Shown piece by piece: positions 11,509-23,036 of a stretch of 64,000 nt of DNA. The stretch is from Vesta saturnalis (taxonomy: Eukaryota; Arthropoda; Insecta; Coleoptera; Lampyridae). How positions within the stretch are numbered: the first letter of the stretch is position 1; each line of letters begins with the position of its first letter. The notes beneath the pieces are model-generated. The model had not been told where the DNA came from and made no database searches. It worked only from the letters and a program-made list of their open reading frames with translations. The stretch is from positions 1,595,722 to 1,659,721 of the forward strand of contig JARFJB010000821.1 in assembly GCA_036346205.1 (NCBI GenBank). Reading direction: 5' to 3'. A program made the translations under genes and the position numbers.

Positions 11509-12783
11509 ATGGGTTACCTAAAAAGTGGTTTTCTGGATTTCTTTCATAAAACGCTATCCTTAATCAACGGAATATCTTACGCCTGCATTAAATCATTCAC
11601 AAGAGAAAATGTGATTGCACTTTTTGATTTGTATGAACATATTAAACATAATCCAGCTCGACTCTTCAACTGTGACGAGACTGCACTAACTATTGCACAA
11701 CAAAAACCCACTAAGGTAGCCGAGAAACAAGGACATAAGCAAATAAATGCCATCACATCGGCCGAGCGTTGATTGCTATTAACCACAGTAAAGTACTTCG
11801 GAGGATCACGGTTCCTATGTGCCTCCTTTTATCATTTTTCCACGCAAGAACATGAAAATGGAGCTAATGAATGGCATGCCACCAGGATCGCAATATGCAT
11901 GTCATATCTCTGGTTGGATTCAACAAGAAATATTTATTGACTGGCTTCGCCGTTCTATCAACTACAGGAAATCTAGTCGTGAAGATCCTGAGTTTTGATT
12001 TTAGATTGATTCTACCACACGTGACAACTTTGTTCGCCTAATGCCTCCCCATTCGACACATCGAATACAGCCATTATATATGGCATTTATGTCACCATTT
12101 AATATTATTCTGAGGAAATATCAAACTGGTTTAGGCGAGTGGTAACCGCTTATTAAGTGGGAGGGCATACGTAAGAGCTGGCAGCATGGAAACATCATTC
12201 ATGGTTTTCAAAAACTGGTACGTTTCCACCCAACCGAAATATATCTAGAGATTATGATTTCGCAGCAGGAATGGGAGAAGCTCTCGAAGAGGAACGGGAT
12301 GAAAGAAAAATAGATTAGGTAGAGCAAAGTGAAAAAGTACTACAAGAATTAGATCGAAAAACAAAAACACCTGAGAGAAATATGATGCTGCAAAAATAAT
12401 GCCCGTTCCGTCAATAACAAAAAATATTTTGCAAAAAAAGATTTCCCGAACTAGAAAAGCTGCTGTTGTTACTATCATACAACGATGAACTAGTAGTTAG
12501 TATTGAACACAGAAATTTGCCTTCTACCTCAGGTGTTAAAGCAATTAAAAGAAAAATAATCAATTCAAATGAAAGTGGACAGGTAAAGTGAAAACCCACT
12601 GGACAAAAAAAGACAAAAGAGACTGCTAAAGGAAAATTAAAGAAAACTAAGGAAACGGACTGGAGTTCTTCCTCTTTAGATCCGGAGTTTGAACCAGCCT
12701 ACCAAGATTCAGAAAAAATTCAGAAAGTTTCGATGAGGATGCTACCTGTACCACTCTCTGAAGATGTAACTGGTGAAGAATAG
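11509..12783 (+). pseudogene. DDE transposase of pogo/jerky type (dead)
   Basis: The reading opens within the catalytic part. An RLFNCDETA block carries the first Asp near 11670-11697, followed by KPTKV and INAITSAER. After a stop at 11770 the frame shifts through a PRKNMKMELM segment, then an HSTHRIQPL block near 12045-12080. The family normally has QPLD here. This copy reads QPLY, so the third catalytic acid is lost. The N-terminal CENP-B/psq DNA-binding half is missing, and the lysine-rich tail is riddled with stops. Confidence 0.8.
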
Positions 12784-13055
12784 TTGACGGTGAAAGATGT
12801 CTTAAATGGGCCCACACACAATATGGTTATGAAAGACTGCTTTATTGCGACTTTTGGGTTAAATATTAAGATTTTATATTACATAACAGTAATTGGAAAT
12901 TAAGTATTGTTTAATTCTAATAGCACTCTTGAGTTATGTGTCAGAACTTTGTTGTATTTGTTTATAAATAGATTGGTATCCATAGTGTAACAAAACATAG
13001 ATACATTTATAATACCTAAAAATTATTATTAATTTTATTAAATACATAAAAATGT

Positions 13056-13126
13056 TACCTCTGAAGGATTTGAACCTACGACTGTAAGCTTCTTAGATGG
13101 CCGCAACAACTGCGCTATGAGATTCA
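13056..13126 (-). ncRNA. tRNA-like SINE head, unit 1
   Basis: On the minus strand an A box TAGCGCAGTTG (complement of 13107-13117) is followed about 30 bases later by a perfect B box GGTTCAAATCC (complement of 13066-13076). The acceptor stem does not close, so this is a polymerase III promoter relic rather than a tRNA gene. Confidence 0.65.
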
Positions 13127-13362
13127 AGCATCGATGTAAATTTTGTCTTTATGTATGTAGAACTGTAGTAAATTCTAAATATAAGAGATTACATCAAATT
13201 ACTTACATTAATGGAATGTGAGCCTGCAATATCGCAAGGATTTACATCAAAGCAACTTGACTAATGTTAAATTATGTTAAGTTTTGTTTATAAACGAATA
13301 AGTTCAAAGGTAAATATGTAATTAAAAATTATTATTAATTTTATTAAATACATAATACATTT

Positions 13363-13434
13363 TATCTGAGTAGGATTTGAACCTACGACCTGTACTTTGC
13401 TGAGTACCGGTAACCAACTGCGCCACCAAGTTCA
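13363..13434 (-). ncRNA. tRNA-like SINE head, unit 2
   Basis: A perfect A box TGGCGCAGTTGG (complement of 13414-13425) and a perfect B box GGTTCAAATCC (complement of 13373-13383) are present. A GTACT/AGTAC stem in the anticodon position has a 6-base loop. The T stem pairs, but the acceptor stem is poor, which indicates a tRNA-derived SINE head. Confidence 0.7.
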
Positions 13435-13813
13435 AGCCCAATCGATGTAAATTTTGTCTTTATGTATGTAGAACTGTTGTAAATTGCAAATATAAGAGAT
13501 TACAATCAAATTACTTATATTAATGGAATGTGAGCCTGCAATATCGCAAGGATTCACACATACCAAAGCAACTTGACTAATGTTAAATTATTATAAGTTT
13601 TTGTTATAAACGAATAAGTTCAAAGGTAAATATGTAATTAAAAATTATTATTAATTTATAATACGTTTTGTTAGTTTTGATACTAAATATTTAACTTTCA
13701 TGTGGTTATTTAAATCAACTTTTAAGTATTAAAATCCTAACATGAGGTTCCCCATATTAGATACATGCAGCACCCCATATTAGAAACACCAACTACCCTA
13801 ATATGGGGTATCG

Positions 13814-14247
13814 GGAATTTTTTTCCACTAACAGCCCTTTCTTTGGGTTTATTATTTAATTTGTTTCTCCGAGCAGAATGCAAAAAAAAACAAACTAAAG
13901 AACTAATACATGAAACAAATAGTAAATAAATTGACTATTTTAAACATGAATACTGATTAGGATGTTATAATCAGTGTTTCTACACGTCCCTAAAGTTGAT
14001 ACGGATCTACAAGTTTGCTATAATAGTCCAATGCCAAATATCATCTACCCTCAAACTGTGACTTCCATCGTGTTTCAGTTCATCACTGCATGACACACAA
14101 TTCATTACATACCATCTTCACTTAAAAGACTCATCCTTACTAGAAAATAATACTTTACTCACATCTCACATCAATGTTATACGATTACAAGTTTCTATAA
14201 TATCCAACCAAATATCATCTCCACTCAAACTCCACTTCCATCTTTTA
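13814..14247. other. Unassigned sequence with two copies of a dispersed motif
   Basis: A motif like gctataatagtccaatgcc...atcatc occurs at about 14015-14075 and, diverged, at 14183-14245. Each copy lies beside CA-rich sequence. A third copy is at 37840-37905. No genes seen. Confidence 0.5.
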
Positions 14248-14400
14248 TCACACACACACACACACACACCACACACACACAACACTCCACGCCCACCTCA
14301 CGCACCCACTAACACGCATACCCACAAACACACACTAGACGGACGCAGTGACACATCCACACACGCTAACAACACACGCGAGCGCACGCGCGTACACACC
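14248..14400. repeat. Imperfect CA microsatellite
   Basis: ACAC runs grading into a varied CA/CG-rich tract. Confidence 0.9.
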
Positions 14401-14516
14401 ATAGCCGATCTTGGCCTTGTGAAACGTTCTAAAAAGATGTAAAACCGATTTAGCGATAGTGCAAATATGTCAATTGCATAGCCTTCTCCATCTACATATG
14501 AAATTTACTGTATGTA

Positions 14517-16782
14517 CAGGGTGGTTCATTTTCGATGTTTTCTTATCAGAAGTACCCTTTCTATTGCAAATAGACAAAAAGTAATATGGGGTCCTTGTGC
14601 TCGATTTTGGTGTTCACTAAGATCCAATAGTCATAATCAAGATATCTCAGACCGTTATTGCGCAATTAGCCAAAACGGAAAAAATGGCGATTTTGAAAAA
14701 CTTGAATAACTTTTTTTATTTCTAAATGTATGGACAAACTGCAAAAACATTCTTAAGGCACTTTTTAAGTAGAATTCGTTACTGTATTTCCATTTTTAAT
14801 ACCTCCTTAATTTAAAAAGATAAGACATAAAGTTGAATTTTTTTATATGGAAACCATAGTTGGCTGACATTTTTAAATGACTTTTTTTTGTGCTTTTTAA
14901 AAATATATAACACCTCTATTCTATTTTAATAATTAATTGATTTTTTTAAGTTTTTCTTAATTGGTATATTTATTAAGGATAACAGTTGGCTTAGAAAACC
15001 AGATATGACATTGAATGAAGATATTCTACTCAAAAAAGGAATTTCACTTCCAGTAAAATATTTTAGAGACATTTTGTAATTCAAATAAGTTTAATTATAA
15101 TGCTGTTCTTGTGGAATGGTAACAAATTATAAAATCTAAAGATTGAATATAAAATTATCAAAAAACCTCAAATGCAAATTGAAATGAAATGAAAATAAAC
15201 AATATAACATCATCAGAAATTATACAAAGCAAATCAATTTTTATACGTATGTAAACATCTAATTCTATAAACGAACAAAAACATGAACACAAAATATCAA
15301 TAAAAAAAACACACTAAAACTACAAATATTTTTCAAACTGTGCGCCCTCTTTTTGGATGCAGACTTCGCATCGTATTCTAATTGAATTTATAGAGTTGTA
15401 TATAGATAATGGTGTTACTTGTGTAAAATCCATACGAACACTTTTTTTTAACTCATTCACAGTATTATTAGTTCTTTTATATATAACGTTTTTCAAAAAC
15501 CCCGTCAAAAGAAATCTAGAGGCGAAAGATCGGGTGAACGAGCAGGCCACAAATCCCTCCAAATGAATTCGTAGAATATCGAGATATTTCATTGTGTTTA
15601 ATGGTCCTTCATCCATGTGATAATAAAAACGTCCGTCTTTAATGCAGCACCACACATTTATTCCAAATTTCCCTTGCCTCCTGCAGACAACACTTCCATG
15701 AGAGTTAGTATCTGCCCAGTCAGGTAAATTGTGACTATTAAAAATACCATCACTATTGAAATGCGCCTCGTCTGACCCTGCAATAGAGTTTGAAAAATTA
15801 GGTATATTTTGGCATTGACATATATACCAGTTACAAAACTCAGTACGCCGCCTTCTGTCATCTATAGTCAAAAAATGTTCTTTCCGGCATCTATAGCAAT
15901 GGTATTTGTGTTTCTTTAAGACGACCATTGAATTTTCTTCACAATTTCGTTTAAAGTAAGTTTTTGACCTGGGATTTTTAAAAGAACTGAATTCAATTGA
16001 ATTTTTCTGTAACCTAAAATTAATTAGATATTGTTTTGAGCTATCAAATATTTTAATTTCTATTAACTATACCGTTCAAAAATATTTTTATTTGGCTGCT
16101 GCCTTTCAGGAAAATTTTCTAAATATAATTCCTATCACCTACGGATAATATAAAACACTTTAACATGCAAAATTTTTCTGAATTTGAATAATTAGGCATG
16201 TTAATAACTAAATTCCAAAATCATTGTGTTGCACACTTCTAATTTTTAATTTATTATTTGACATATAGGTATCATTTGTTTTTACTTAAATATATATCAG
16301 CCTCCTATGCCTGCTGTGTATTCTTAATATAAAACGTCAATAAGAAAAACTTAAAAAATGAATTAGTTATTAGAATAGCATAGAAGTGTTATATATTTTT
16401 GAAAAGCACAAAAAGAGTTATTTAAAAATGTCATAGTCAACTATGGTTTCCATATGAAAAAATACAACTTTATGTCATATCTTTTTAAATTAACGAGATA
16501 TTAAAAATGTGAATGCACTAATGGATTCTACTTAAAAAAGTACCTTAAGAATGCTTTTACAGTTTGTCGATACATTTAGAAATAAAAAAGTTATTCAAGT
16601 TTTTCAAAATCGCCATTTTTCAATTTTGGCTAATTTCGCAATAACGGTCAGAGATATCTTGATTATGACTGTTGGATCTTAATTAACACCAAAATCGAGC
16701 ACAAGGACCCCATATTACTTTTTGTCTATCTGTAATAGGAAGGGTGCTTCCCATAAGAGAACATCGAAAACGAACCACCCTG
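14517..16782 (-). mobile_element. mariner element with about 440-bp inverted ends
   Basis: The left end cagggtggttcattttcgat at 14517 and the right end finishing at 16782 are complementary and flanked by TA. Similarity continues inward for roughly 440 bp on each side (to about 14965 and from about 16345), far longer than the short repeats of classical mariner. The arms differ by scattered substitutions and small indels, so the copy is not new. One degenerate transposase lies between them on the minus strand. Confidence 0.9.
15320..15960 (-). pseudogene. mariner transposase with internal deletion
   Basis: A 202-codon reading on the minus strand starts inside the protein (LKKHKYHCYRC). Upstream, only a short helix-turn-helix remnant with a stop is readable. 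The first catalytic Asp is in the SDEAHFNSDG block, followed by NSHN, W and the N-I/V-W-C-I strand. After YLDILRIHLEG the expected second-Asp block (QDGAPAH type) is absent. The reading jumps to a frameshifted RSPDL-type segment and an intact-looking C-terminus ending GAQFEKYL. The missing block makes it catalytically dead. Confidence 0.85.
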
Positions 16783-18179
16783 TACATTGGAAGGTAAGCT
16801 TTAACTAAAATATATTTTCTTAAATTAAAATTAGAAGAATTGTTACATGTTAATATCCAGGAACCATATTACATGCGTAGTTGAAATATTGTATTTAAGC
16901 TTCATTTGATTTCACCTGGAGCCGATCAAATTTTGTATTATGCGCAACTTTTGGTTATTATCATATATATTTCTGAAACAACTACATATTTAAAAAATAC
17001 CAACATATAGACCTTAAACATATCGGTTGGTTATACTCGTATATTATACAATTTTATGATACGACGCGTAATTTGGCGGAAAAAAATTTATATAGTGGAA
17101 TTGAAGTGTTTGTTAAATTTTTTTCAATATGTGAGTAACGATCGATATAGGATAATGTGTACACGTATTCTTTAAAGGTAATTGAATTTTACATAACTTT
17201 TCGTCATGTTATAACGTTTCTTAATGCAAAGTCAAAATGCATTAAAAATTAATTAAATAAGATTGAAAATGCTTAGACTGTTTTATTGAAATTTTTATAG
17301 CAGCGTTGGATTATTGTTGTTGGTTTTACAATGATGCCTGTTTTCATTCTGAAGGTATAGCAATAGAGACAACATAATTATCCAAAATAAAGCATTATTT
17401 CAGTTCTTTTAATTTCTACCTTATGGGTTGGAAGACTTAATTTCTTTTTAATTTTTACTTTGTAGTTTGGTGGATCGTGTATTGCATACCAGATCTTTAA
17501 AAAAATTAGAAGAAAAATATACGTTGCCCAATCAATATAGAATACCAAAACGGTTGTTTTTACATCCTTTTGCCACCAGTTTGTAAAAATACATATAGTT
17601 GACAATTTAAATTTAAAATAGGGCATTCGTTAGCAAACATACTAAAGTTTTTTCATTGTAACATTTTTTATTGTTAACTCTTATTCTGGTAGATGGTGGA
17701 TGTTATTTTCAGCACAACTTAACATTGTATAATCCATTAAAGATTTGATTATTATTACTCCTTACTAAATATCGCAATTTTTTTAATCGCTTGAGAATGG
17801 TACACAGTATAAAAACCGGTTAATCACTACAGATATAAATAAATATTGTACAATGTATTGTAATTTTTATTTATAGCCTATTTAGTAAAATAAGCTTATC
17901 TACTATCAACATGTAATGTCAAGTTTTACGTCATTTAATGACATACCGTAATGTCTTACCTTACCGCACTAGTGCGATAAACCGCGCTATTGTGGTAAAG
18001 TAAAAGTGAGAATAAAATAATTACTAAAATAAAATCTAACAAAATGCATTAAACTATTTATTATAAACATTAATAATGGAATTCTTGTAATTATCTTCAC
18101 CTGAGCTCATTTTCAAAACTGACTAGAAATAATATTGACGACAATTATATAATACGCCTGCTTGGATAATACGATGCTT
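16783..18179. other. Unassigned AT-rich stretch
   Basis: No convincing gene on either strand. It contains a perfect 12-bp palindrome, cgcactagtgcg, at 17965-17976. Confidence 0.5.
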
Positions 18180-18246
18180 AATACCAGAGGCCGATCCAGG
18201 GTGGGGGGCGAGCTGGGCCGTCGCCCAAGGTGGTAGAGACAAGGGC
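18180..18246. other. Short GC-rich island
   Basis: The stretch gaggccgatccagggtgg, followed by a G/C-rich run ending in cgcccaaggtgg, stands out sharply in AT-rich DNA. It resembles a transposon terminus fragment, but I cannot assign it. Confidence 0.35.
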
Positions 18247-18819
18247 GGAAAATAGCAAAAAAATTGTACCATACATTTTTTCGATCCATGCGCTATTAAG
18301 CATAATGTATGCAATAAAATAAATTTTAGGCAAATTATAAAAGACTTTGCTAAATTAAAAATTAGGAAGGATACATTTTAATTTTTGTTTTGTTTCAATA
18401 CCAGTATAAATTTATGTTTATGTACAGTATATCTACGTATTGAGTTATACAGAGGGAAAAGATTGTTATTTTTTATTTTACACAAACATTTGCTTTTTAT
18501 AAAAAAAACCTGCTTGCTCCCAGATTCTCCTAGAACATTATTTTTTATATTTATATTTTGTGTATTTTTATTATTTTCATGTATCGAGCACGCTGTTATT
18601 TTTGTGGTTTGTTATTGTATAATATTGTTTTACTTTGTATTTATTTTATTTGGGAATATATATTTATTTTTATAAAGTATTTGAGAACATTTATTTGTTT
18701 CTTCACGCAATAAATCTTTTATTCAACATATAATATTTCTTTGTAAGCCCTTTTTTTACTCGAAATGCTCAGAAAGCTTTTACATATAACAAACTCGTAA
18801 CAGCAAAAACGCCTCTATA
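18247..18819. other. Unassigned AT-rich stretch
   Basis: Contains a T-rich hydrophobic reading frame (18385-18675) without motifs. I treat it as compositional noise. Confidence 0.5.
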
Positions 18820-20622
18820 CAGTGCTAGTCAAAAGTCCCCTCCCCCCCTTGTATCTTTTGAACGATTTTACTTATACTAATGAAATTTGGAGGGTGAATA
18901 TAAACGGATATAAGCTTCTCAACTAGTCATGACAAGTGACGTAATAGTCATATATGACGTCACAGGGCCACAGTTACCAACAATTTTAAATAGTACCTTC
19001 TGGCAAGTGACATCTCGTTTGAAAGGTATTAAAATTACCTATTCAGTCATACTGATTTTGGTAGCGTTTAGGTTGATTTTGATAGAAAAATTAAATAAAT
19101 ACTAAAATTATAGTTTGGCGTTTAATTAATCAAGATTGTAAACTCTGCCTCTGGTTAATTGTCAAAGAAGTTGACGTTTTTTAATTCTCTCATTGTTTTT
19201 ACTTTGATAAGTTTTTATACCTTGACTATTCAGTTTAATTATTCTTTAACGCGACGTTTAAGTGTCTAAATAGACAAAATGGTACGTACGGTAGCCGACA
19301 AAGTAGCAGCTATCTTAATAATTGGTGAATGTAGAAACAATTTCCATGCAGCGGAACGTCTTTTTAATTATGGAGGACTTATTTGAGGGAACTTCTTGAT
19401 AAGTTTGAAGCAACCGGTAGTGTTCAAGGTGTTAAACGATCTGGTCGACCAACAATTAGTGACGACAAAAAAATCGACATAATTGCAGAAATGGTAGTAC
19501 ATCCTACTTCTTCTACAGCCCAAGTTGCGTCTGTCTGTGAAGTCAGTCAAAGGACAGTACATAGGGTGTTGGCTAAAAACAGATTTCATCCATACAAATT
19601 AAAAATGGTGCACCAACTTTCAGATGATGACTCCGACCGAAGATTAGAATTCTGTGAAAATATGTCCAATCAAATTATCCATCACCCAGACTACTTAAAA
19701 TCAATTTGTTGTAGTGACGAAAGTACTTTTTTCCTCAATGGAAACGTTAACACACAAAATGTGAGCTATTGGAGTGACACAAATCCTCAAATCTTTCGTG
19801 AAAAACATACTCAATTTCCAGAAAAAGTAAATGTTTGGGCAGGTATTTTGGGAAACGACATAGCTGGACCTGTTTTTCTCAATGCTAACTTAACCGATGA
19901 AGTGTGTCTGGAGATGTTACAAAATGAAATTGAACCGTTAATTCTTGAAATTTTGGAAGATAATCTAGATGAATTCGGCAACTTGGAAATAACGTTCCAA
20001 CAAGATGGTGCTCCTGCACACTATTATGGTGCAGTAAGACGTTACTTGGATGAAGAATATCGTGGCAGATGGATTGGACGACGAGGTCCGATAGATTTTT
20101 TTCTGTGGGGGTACTTAAAATCTAAGGTTTACGCTACAGCACCTGGCAGTATGCACATTTTGAAACAAAGAATTGTTGAAGAATGTAGAGCAATTTCCGC
20201 AGACACATTTTGAACCAGTACGACAAGAGTTTAGCAATAGGATTCATTACTGTCAGGAATTAAGTGGAGCACATTTCCAACGTTTACTATAAGAATTGGT
20301 CCTTGAATCTTGATTAATTAAATGCCAAAATATAATTTTAGTATTTATTTAATTTTTCTATCAAAATCAACCTAAACCCTAACAAAATTAGTATTACTGA
20401 ATAGGTAATTTTAATACCTTTCAAACGAGATGTCACTTGCATAAGGTACTATTTAAAATTATTGGTCACTGTGGCCCTGTGACGTCATATATGACTATTA
20501 CGTCACTTGTCATGACTAGTTGAGAAGCTTATATCCGTTTATATTCACCCTCCAAATTTCATTAGTATAAGTAAAACTGTTCACAAGATACAAGGGGGGG
20601 AGAGGACTTTTGACTAGCACTG
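18820..20622 (+). mobile_element. mariner element with about 318-bp inverted ends
   Basis: The ends cagtgctagtcaaaagtccc (18820) and its complement finishing at 20622 are flanked by TA. The arms (18820-19137 and 20306-20622) match closely, with few differences. One nearly complete transposase gene lies between them on the + strand. This is among the best preserved transposons in the window. Confidence 0.93.
19279..20291 (+). pseudogene. mariner transposase, nearly full length
   Basis: The ATG at 19279 begins the first helix-turn-helix. A frameshift near 19372 moves the reading to the frame open from 19383. That frame has the second helix-turn-helix, a KRSGRP linker (AT-hook-like), and ILAKN-type and HPYK motifs. 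The first Asp is in CSDESTFFLNG near 19712. The second Asp is in QQDGAPAHY near 20004. The third Asp is in DFFLWG near 20093. Only 29 residues separate the last two, because a segment before DFFLWG is missing. In the related copy at 47.8-49.4 kb the gap is 42. A second frameshift near 20210 precedes the C-terminus, which ends at 20291. Confidence 0.9.
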
Positions 20623-20953
20623 TATAATTAAAACTGATAGTAGATAAAACAGTGTACGATATTCGTATCGCAATTTCATATTACGATACTTAAATGGTAA
20701 ATAACTATTACAAAATGTTAATAAAAAGGTTACCTACTTAAACATTTATAAAAAATAATTTTAACATTAAAATACAAAATAAAGTATTAAATATGTCTTT
20801 GACATACAGCAGCTGACAGATTCAAGGCTCTCTTTTGTAAATGAATCAATTAAGATTAAGTTTTAGTTACTTGTTGAATAGATGGATATCTAGATATCGA
20901 GATGTAAACAAGTTACGTGTTATACAAAGGCACATTATCCTTCAACAAACTGC
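20623..20953. other. Upstream region of the first OBP-like gene
   Basis: AT-rich. No separate gene seen. Confidence 0.5.
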
Positions 20954-20991
20954 TTTAAAAAGCATACAGAATTATAGAATTCATCTCAGTT
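20954..20991 (+). promoter_or_regulatory. TATA-like box and initiator of OBP-like gene 1
   Basis: TTTAAAA at 20954-20960 and TCAGT at 20987-20991 are about 30 bp apart, the spacing of an arthropod TATA plus initiator pair. They lie 17-54 bp upstream of the candidate ATG. A comparable arrangement precedes gene 2. Confidence 0.55.
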
Positions 20992-21007
20992 CGATAAGTA
21001 GGTACAT

Positions 21008-22205
21008 ATGATGAAAGTATCAATAGTAGTACGCCTCTTTGCAACATACGCACGTATATCTCAGATACGTCCCCTTTGGTTTAGTTTAAAATAATCTGCT
21101 ACTATTTTGATTTTTTTCTTTGTTAATTATGAACCGAATGGAATTAACCCATTACAGTTAGAAATATGTATTTTATAATAGTATATTATATACCGAGGCG
21201 GAAAGTGTTCCATTCCTGTCGAGAGAAATATAGTTCACCGAGAGGCGAACCCTCGAGGTGTACTAGTTCACGAGACTGGGGTATGGTACTTTTGCCGAGG
21301 TTTGTATACGATTTTATTCACAATTAAAGAACAAGCAACATTATACAGTTCAAATCAAAAATGTTGGATCACATCCATTACGCCTTCTCATTTAATACTG
21401 AAGGTCGTGACAATGTGACTTTTAATTTTTACTTTAATCAGAAGTCATAAATCAATGTTATGCTTACTATTTTTCTATTGGTTTTGTCGTTGCTTGTTAT
21501 CAATAATTCACTTATTAAATATGCTTATTAAAGAAAACGTGTTGTTTGTTTCCACCTATTGTTTGCTTTTACTCACCATCTACCCACGTGAGAAAAAAAC
21601 GGTTGCATACTCTTGACCCTTTATTAAACTTGGCAAGTTGTCAATTTGATATTGATAGTTTAAATCGATAGTAGCTCCCCCTCAGGTTGGAAAGTGGTCT
21701 ATTACTGACCTCTTCATCTCATTACTGTCTCCTTTTTTTGTTATTATTGACTGGATCACTTTTCAACCTTTAAGTGGTTAAAAAACGGTATGTTACAAAC
21801 TAATTGTGAATAAACTACTATTTTCAGGGCGACTTCTATGACGATGCTGATGTAATATGCAGCAAAAAACTAAATATTGAAAAATCTGTTGTTGAAAGCT
21901 GGTTTAGCGCAGATTTCTTAATAACAGATATTGATAATCAGACAATTAATAAGTATGGGAAGTGTTGGGTGGAGGAAAGACAATTAATAACTAAGAATGG
22001 TGAAATTAATGTTGACGCTTGGGAGAGTTATGTGGATAAGGATGTATATGAATACTTTCGAAAAACTTACCTAAAAAATAGAGAAGACATTGATAGAAAC
22101 ATTTTTGAGCAGTGCAAAACGGAAAGTGGACTTATTACATTAATAAATGGTAACGGAATTATTTTTTATAACTGCATCATTAAAAAAATTAAGGAAACAT
22201 TATAA
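21008..22205 (+). pseudogene. C-minus odorant-binding-protein-like gene 1, probably decaying
   Basis: Exon 1 (21008-21064) encodes a 19-residue leader, MMKVSIVVRLFATYARISQ. Exon 2 (21828-22205) follows an AG acceptor and encodes 125 residues, exactly as in gene 2. Three of its four cysteines align with OBP positions 1, 3 and 4 (ICSKK, GKCWVEE, EQCKTE) and the last with position 6 (YNCIIKK); positions 2 and 5 are lost, as in C-minus OBPs. Known OBPs are secreted helical carriers of small hydrophobic ligands. Two oddities are visible. The intron begins AT (21065) where gene 2 has GT, and Arg interrupts the leader's hydrophobic core. Exon 2 itself is fully open. No nearby GT restores the frame. 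Ligand unknown. It could still work through a non-canonical splice or a different first exon. Confidence 0.7.
21185..21780. mobile_element. Probable insertion in OBP-like gene 1 intron
   Basis: The gene 1 intron is 763 bp against 186 bp in gene 2. Similarity to the gene 2 intron appears only at its edges. The extra stretch contains taccgaggcggaaagtgttc near 21191 and a second gccgaggt near 21294, but I could not identify the family. Confidence 0.4.
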
Positions 22206-22259
22206 AACACAAGGAAAAATTGAACAAATAGAGATTGTATTAATATTTTTTGTTTGTAA

Positions 22260-22265
22260 AATAAA
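22260..22265 (+). terminator. Poly(A) signal of OBP-like gene 1
   Basis: AATAAA 55 bp after the stop codon. Confidence 0.5.
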
Positions 22266-22469
22266 AAAGTTTCGGATCTACTGTCTCTAGTGAAAGGCAG
22301 TAATAATGTTTAATAAACTTTGCACTTACTTTAATTACATGTATGAAATAGGCACGCAAAACCTTTCCTATAGAATTATGTATTAATAAATATTAATTTT
22401 GAAAAATATTGATTGAAGCCGAAGCAACAAGTTTCGACAAATCCAAATGTAAATTAATAATTAATGTTA

Positions 22470-22865
22470 TGAATTGTTTGACTTTGTATTAAGAAATTTG
22501 ATAAAGAAGTTAAACAAAACTAAATTATATTTAAAAAATATGTTTACACATTTTTGTATAGAGTTGATCGTTATTCAGATACTGAAAATATCTGGTGAGA
22601 AACAACATACGACTTCATGTCAGATAGAAATTAATGGAAAATCAAGATGCTAACATAAAAAATTCCAAACCGCCCGGGTCTATAGAATATCGGCAATGCA
22701 GTTTAAGCATTTGAAATATTGTGTCATTAATTTGTAGAAGTAATTGACTTTGTATTAATAAACTTTGTAAAGAAAAGTTAAGTAAAATTAAATTTTCTTT
22801 AAAAAATATGTTAACACCTTTTCCTATACAGTTAATCGTTATTCAGATATTCAAAAATTTAAAAT
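22470..22865. repeat. Diverged direct repeat downstream of OBP-like gene 1
   Basis: Segments 22470-22590 and 22735-22865 share tgactttgtatta, aaaaaatatgtt and atcgttattcagata in the same order. The sequence atctggtgagaaacaaca near 22588 resembles atctggtgtggaacgaca at about 45768, downstream of gene 2. The OBP duplication therefore may have included 3' flank. Confidence 0.65.
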
Positions 22866-23036
22866 AACACTTAAATTCTGCATTGGAACTTTCTTTGCGG
22901 CTAAATTGGCGCCGTATAAAAAATTACATAGATTAAAACTAGTAGATATGATTAAGACCCAGGAGAAATGAAAGCAAGCTTAAATACCATATTTCAAGTA
23001 CATAAATTGTATCTTTCTGGAGTTATCGTTGATAGT

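Larger units (their letters stand above)
13018..13660 (-). repeat. Tandem SINE-like units (about 306 and 316 bp, plus a short third start)
   Basis: Units begin at 13018, 13324 and about 13640 with the same aaaattattattaatt segment, and the first two run in parallel through their whole length. Each contains one tRNA-like head on the minus strand. Tandem rather than dispersed placement suggests unequal crossing-over of one retroposed unit. Confidence 0.8.
11338..13813 (+). mobile_element. pogo-like (Tc1/mariner superfamily) transposon relic
   Basis: A perfect 16-bp inverted pair, gataccccatattagg at 11374-11389 and its complement at 13797-13812, brackets a DDE transposase pseudogene. Further copies of the CCCCATATTAG core stand near both ends: 11338-11354 at the left, and about 13748 and 13773 at the right. 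The termini are therefore composite doublets. The insert also contains two tandem tRNA-like SINE units. Exact TA target sites are ambiguous because of the repeated motifs. Confidence 0.7.

Noticed and set aside
13363..13434. Genuine tRNA gene on the minus strand
   Set aside because: A and B boxes are perfect, but the acceptor stem does not pair well, the anticodon loop is 6 bases, and the unit is repeated within a transposon. A SINE head fits better.
18385..18675. 96-codon hydrophobic open frame
   Set aside because: T-rich composition alone explains the Phe/Leu/Ile content. No promoter, homology or splice context was seen.
19368..19589. Minus-strand frame over the mariner gene
   Set aside because: Antisense shadow of the transposase coding sequence.
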